NCBI GenBank assembly: GCA_963714995.1
Contig: CAVQQP010000019.1
Coordinates: forward strand, 248,001-312,000
Direction of reading: 5' to 3'
Length of the DNA: 64,000 nucleotides
DNA from: Prado023 sp963714995
GTDB taxonomy: Bacteria; Actinomycetota; Actinomycetes; S36-B12; CAIYMF01
Position 1 is the stretch's first letter, and the number at the start of each line of letters is the position of its first letter. Shown one piece after another: positions 60,992 to 64,000 of this stretch. Position numbers and translations under genes: made by a program. The notes under the pieces are model-generated. The model saw only the letters and a program-made list of their open reading frames with translations. It was not told where the DNA came from and made no database searches.

Positions 60992-61843
60992 ATGCGCGCC
61001 ATGTGGAGTGGGAACGTCGCCTTCGGGCTGGTCCACATCCCGGTGAAGATGTATGCCGCCACCGAGGACCGGGACGTGAAGTTCCACCAGGTCCACCTCG
61101 CCGACGGCGGGCGGATCAAGTACCAGCGACAGTGCCAGACATGCGAGCAGACCGTCACCTACGCCGAGATCGGCAAGGGCTACGAGGATGAGACCGGCCG
61201 GCGGGTGATCGTCTCCGAGGAGGAGCTCGACGGCCTGCAGGTCCCGCACGGTCGCGACCTGGAGATCATCGAGTTCGCCCCCGCCGCGCAGATCGACCCC
61301 CTGAACTTCGACAAGGCGTACTACCTCGAGCCGGCCACCGGCGCCGCCAAGCCCTACGTCCTGCTGCGCCGGGCCCTGCAGGAGACCGACCGGACGGCCG
61401 TGGTCCTGATGACCATGCGCAAGCGCACCCGCCTCGGCCTGCTGCGCGTGCGCGACGACGTCCTGGTGCTTCAGACCATGCTCTGGCCCGACGAGGTCCG
61501 GGTCCCGGAGTTCGAGGGGATCGCCGACGAGGACATCACCGTCCGGCCCCAGGAGCTGGCCATGGCCGGCTCCCTCGTCGAGAGCCTCAGCGCGGACTTC
61601 GACCCGACTGCCTACACCGACGAGTACCGCCAGGCGGTGCTCGACCTGGTCACCCAGAAGCTCGCCGGCGAGGACGTCATCCTGCCCAGCACCCCGGAAG
61701 CAGCCGACGACTCCGGGACGGTCATCGACCTGATGGCCGCCCTGCAGGAGTCGGTCCGCCGCACCCAGGCAGCCCGGGCGGCGGGCGCGGCACCGGTGGA
61801 GGACGCCGCCCCAGCCAAGGCAGCACGGAAGAAGAAGGCCTGA
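60992..61843 (+). CDS. ku: Bacterial Ku, NHEJ end-binding protein
   Basis: A 283-residue Ku homodimer subunit that binds double-strand-break ends and recruits LigD. It begins MRAMWSGNVAFGLVHIPVKM and contains KYQRQCQTCEQTVTYAEIGK, PLNFDKAYYLEPATGAAKPY and MRKRTRLGLLRVRDDVLVLQ. A basic C-terminal tail (AKAARKKKA) is typical of actinobacterial Ku. It is divergent from the ligase-polymerase operon. The sequence CACAAT lies 6 bases before the ATG. Confidence 0.96.
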   Translation: MRAMWSGNVAFGLVHIPVKMYAATEDRDVKFHQVHLADGGRIKYQRQCQTCEQTVTYAEIGKGYEDETGRRVIVSEEELDGLQVPHGRDLEIIEFAPAAQIDPLNFDKAYYLEPATGAAKPYVLLRRALQETDRTAVVLMTMRKRTRLGLLRVRDDVLVLQTMLWPDEVRVPEFEGIADEDITVRPQELAMAGSLVESLSADFDPTAYTDEYRQAVLDLVTQKLAGEDVILPSTPEAADDSGTVIDLMAALQESVRRTQAARAAGAAPVEDAAPAKAARKKKA

Positions 61844-61876
61844 CCCGAGCCTCGCCTCAGGCGTCCGGTCGGGTCA
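61841..61876. terminator. Inverted repeat spanning both stop codons of ku and the methyltransferase gene
   Basis: TGACCCG (61841-61847) pairs with CGGGTCA (61870-61876). Each arm contains the stop codon of one of the convergent genes, so it may act as a compact bidirectional terminator. Confidence 0.55.
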
Positions 61877-62728
61877 CAGGGGCTTGGTCGCCTGGAGGGT
61901 GTAGCTCGCCGGCAGCCGCTCGGGGCGGTCGATCAGCCTCAGCTCGCCGCCGCCGATGGGCGCCATCATCCCGGGCAGACCGTCCCACGGGATGCTGTCG
62001 TGCTCGACGAGCCCGGTGATCTGCAGGCCACGCTCCAGCAGGGCGGTGACCACCTCACCCAGGCCGTGGTTCCACTCATAGCTGACGTTGTGCCGGAACT
62101 CGACATCGGTGCTGACGTACGTGCCGCCCTCCTCCCAGCGGGTGGGCTGCACCTGCTCGAAGTACGGGTGCTCGACGCGCAGTGTCCCCGACCCGTCGGG
62201 GTCGGCCAGCGCCCAGAGCATCGGGTGCCCCTCGCGGAGGAACAGCCGCCCGCCGGGCGCGAGGAGGTCGGCCACCACGCCGGCCCAGCGCCGGATGTCG
62301 GGGATCCAGCACAGGGCCCCGATCCCGGTGAAGACGAGGTCGAACGCGCCCACGCCCAGGACGTCGGCGGCACCGTGCACGTCGGACACCACGAACTCCA
62401 CCGGCGTCCCACAGCGCTCGGCAAGGGAGCGGGCCTGCTCGATCGCTGCCGGCGAGAAGTCCAGCCCGGTCATCCGGGCGCCGAGGCGCGCCAGCGAGAT
62501 CGTGTCGGTGCCGATGTGGCACTGCAGGTGCACCCCGCGCAGGCCGCGCACCTCCCCGAGCCGGGGCAGGTCGAATCGCACGACCTCGGAGAGGTAGTCG
62601 GGATCGGTCACGAAGTCGTCGACGTGGTAGTCCGGGGAGGCTGCGTGGGCCGGCGCCCGCTCGTCCCACGAGGCGAGGTTGGTCGCCGCATGGTCATCGA
62701 GGGCGGGGTCGTGTGCGGGGGTGTCCAT
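61874..62728 (-). CDS. Class I SAM-dependent methyltransferase
   Basis: A 284-residue methyltransferase. The SAM-binding region is GVHLQCHIGTDTISLARLGA, followed by MTGLDFSPAAIEQARSLAER, VVSDVHGAADVLGVGAFDLV and ADLLAPGGRLFLREGHPMLW. The C-terminal part includes NVSYEWNHGLGEVVTALLER. This resembles the UbiE/Tam-like small-molecule methyltransferases common in actinobacteria; no substrate can be named. The ATG at 62728 is used because it starts the conserved region. Confidence 0.88.
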   Translation of the reverse strand: MDTPAHDPALDDHAATNLASWDERAPAHAASPDYHVDDFVTDPDYLSEVVRFDLPRLGEVRGLRGVHLQCHIGTDTISLARLGARMTGLDFSPAAIEQARSLAERCGTPVEFVVSDVHGAADVLGVGAFDLVFTGIGALCWIPDIRRWAGVVADLLAPGGRLFLREGHPMLWALADPDGSGTLRVEHPYFEQVQPTRWEEGGTYVSTDVEFRHNVSYEWNHGLGEVVTALLERGLQITGLVEHDSIPWDGLPGMMAPIGGGELRLIDRPERLPASYTLQATKPL

Positions 62729-62796
62729 CGGGTCATTCAACCCCGATGTCGGCCCGGTGGGCGACAATCGAGGTCCGTCGCCAGGAGGGAGCTGCC

Positions 62797-63697
62797 GTGA
62801 GCGGCCGTTCCGCGCCACCCGGGTCGGGTCCACGGGTCCGGCGCGCACCGAGCCACGCCGGGCGCCGCCGCCCGACGAGGGCGCAGCTCCGGCGTCGCCG
62901 CCTCGGGTCGCTCCTGGTCAGCCTCGTGGCGTTCCTGGGGCTCGGCTTCGCGATCATGACCGGCGCCACCTCCCTCGGCGGCGCCCTCACCGACCCCATC
63001 GACAGCGGGCCCGACGACATCTCCGGGATACCGGAGGCTGATCCGGTGGCCTGGGAGGGCAACCAGCCCGGCTACGGGGTGGACATCTCGTTCCCGCAGT
63101 GCGGGCGGACCTTCCGGGACATGGACAACGGCTACGCGATCATCGGCCTGGACGGTGGCATGCCCGACCGGCCCAACCCATGCTTCGCCGCCCAGTGGCG
63201 GTTCGCGACACGCCAGGCAGGCGCCGCGGTCTACGTGAACACCGCCGACAGCAACACCGGGGACCCGGTGACGGTGGGACGCCGGGCCGCCGAGGGGGAC
63301 CTCGAGGCACTGGCCGCCCAGGGCGTGCCCCTCGGCACCCCGGTCTGGCTGGACGTGGAGCTGCCGGAGGTCTGGAAGGGCTCCCAGGCCCGGCACCGCG
63401 CGGTGATCACCGAGCACCTGAGGGTCCTGGCCGAGGCCGGCTACCCGGTGGGCGTCTACTCCGCCCCTGCGCTGTGGCAGGAGATCACCGGCGGTGCCAC
63501 CGTCGAGGTGCCGACCTGGGTCGGGATCGGGACGGCCACGGCAGAGCGCGCGGCAGCCACCTGCGAGCGCGTCTCGTTCGGGGATCGCACCACCGGACAT
63601 CGTGCAGCGGATCGGGACGGGCAGCGACGGGAAGTCGCTGGACCGCAACCTGACCTGTCCGGGAACGGACCTCACCGGGCTGGTCCGACCGAACTGA
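62797..63697 (+). CDS. Secreted DUF1906/GH25-like protein, frameshifted near the C-terminus
   Basis: A cell-surface protein of about 300 residues. An Arg/Pro-rich cytoplasmic N-terminus is followed by one membrane anchor (LGSLLVSLVAFLGLGFAIMT). The exported domain starts GYGVDISFPQCGRTFRDMDN and has GYAIIGLDGGMPDRPNPCF, VYVNTADSNTGDP and PVWLDVELPEVWKGS, a glycoside-hydrolase-like TIM-barrel pattern. At 63580-63583 a run of four G breaks the frame. With three G it continues PPDIVQRIGTGSDGKSLDRN to LVRPN. The GTG at 62797 has AGGAGGG upstream. Substrate unknown. Confidence 0.8.
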
Positions 63698-63748
63698 CCG
63701 CTCGCGAACCGCCAGGGTCTGCGCCCCCGACGACGGCCGTCACCGAGC

Positions 63749-64000
63749 TCACCGGTCGCCGGACGACCTCGGCAGGACGGCCGGGGCGATCCGGCAGGAG
63801 TCCCCCTCGCCGGCGGGCGGGGGGCGGTGCCCGGCCCGCAGGTGGTCGTAGCGCGGCGACGAGCGGGCCATCAGGCCGTCGACGTACCAGCAGCTCGGGA
63901 TGACCGTGACGCCGGCCTCATCGGCGGCATCGAGCACGAACCGCGTCAGCCGGGAGGCGATCCCCCGGCCCTCGTACGCCGGCGACGTGACCGTCCGGTA
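63749..64000 (-). CDS. GNAT-type acetyltransferase (COG2388-like), partial
   Basis: The C-terminal 83 residues of a small N-acetyltransferase. The acetyl-CoA-binding loop YEGRGIASRLTRFVLDAADE is followed by the family segment VTVIPSCWYVDGLMARSSPR, with the tail ending PRSSGDR. The start lies beyond the right edge of the window. COG2388 proteins are short, single-domain GNAT enzymes of unknown substrate. Confidence 0.8.
   Translation of the reverse strand, partial: YRTVTSPAYEGRGIASRLTRFVLDAADEAGVTVIPSCWYVDGLMARSSPRYDHLRAGHRPPPAGEGDSCRIAPAVLPRSSGDR

Noticed and set aside
2628..63583. Programmed ribosomal frameshifting as the cause of the frame breaks
   Set aside because: No slippery heptamer plus downstream structure is consistent among the sites, and the genes affected have no known recoding; sequence error is simpler.

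Overview
The window is high-GC DNA from an actinobacterium (Actinomycetota). This rests on gene content and order: HU, leuD, leuC and an IclR-type regulator; gltX beside tRNA-Glu and tRNA-Gln; leuB/ilvE; serA, ilvC, ilvN, ilvB; gatB-gatA-gatC; ligA, a MetE-like protein, mnmA, cysteine desulfurase, etfA/etfB and an Rv3032-like GT4 enzyme. From memory, this order is largely that of the hupB-leuDC...ligA...fixAB region of Mycobacterium tuberculosis and the matching Streptomyces region. I cannot assign a genus. No phage, insertion sequence, plasmid or CRISPR is visible.

Layout. 1-3.1 kb: HU (partial), leuDC and the divergent leucine regulator. 3.1-8.6 kb: a small membrane protein, two tRNAs, a secreted propeller protein, a 2-phosphoglycerate-kinase-like protein and gltX. 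8.9-26.9 kb: branched-chain amino acid and serine synthesis (cimA, ilvE, leuB, leuA, serA, ilvCNB, ilvD) with a few unrelated genes. 27-30 kb: a three-gene operon of two S51-type proteins, one fused to a CysRS-like C-terminal domain, and a D-2-hydroxyacid dehydrogenase. 30-45 kb: phosphoesterase, bioY, gatCAB, ligA, MetE-like, Gfo/Idh, azlCD, mnmA, cysteine desulfurase, etfBA. 45-52 kb: a degraded secreted protein, GT4 enzyme, CPBP protease, DUF3467 and a 2-oxoacid dehydrogenase E1a-E1b-E2 operon. 52-64 kb: LapA-like and DksA-like proteins, sbcCD, a winged-helix protein, split ligD with ku, a methyltransferase, a DUF1906-like protein and a partial acetyltransferase.

The most informative regulatory features are three short leader peptides ahead of cimA (Ile-Ile-Ile), leuA (Leu-Leu-Leu) and ilvB (Ile-Ile-Val-Val). 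Each is preceded by a -10-like hexamer placed so that the leader codon would be the transcript 5' end, and two are followed by strong intrinsic-terminator hairpins. The cimA and leuA leaders have the same length and layout. More broadly, many genes have a TANNNT-like hexamer 6-7 bases before the start codon and no Shine-Dalgarno sequence, so leaderless transcription appears common and helps to fix starts.

Caution: at least ten genes, including leuB, ilvE, mnmA, etfA and the leucine regulator, contain frameshifts. Several look like one extra base in a G/C run, which points to uncorrected sequencing error more than biology. Affected genes are given with their full intended extent.
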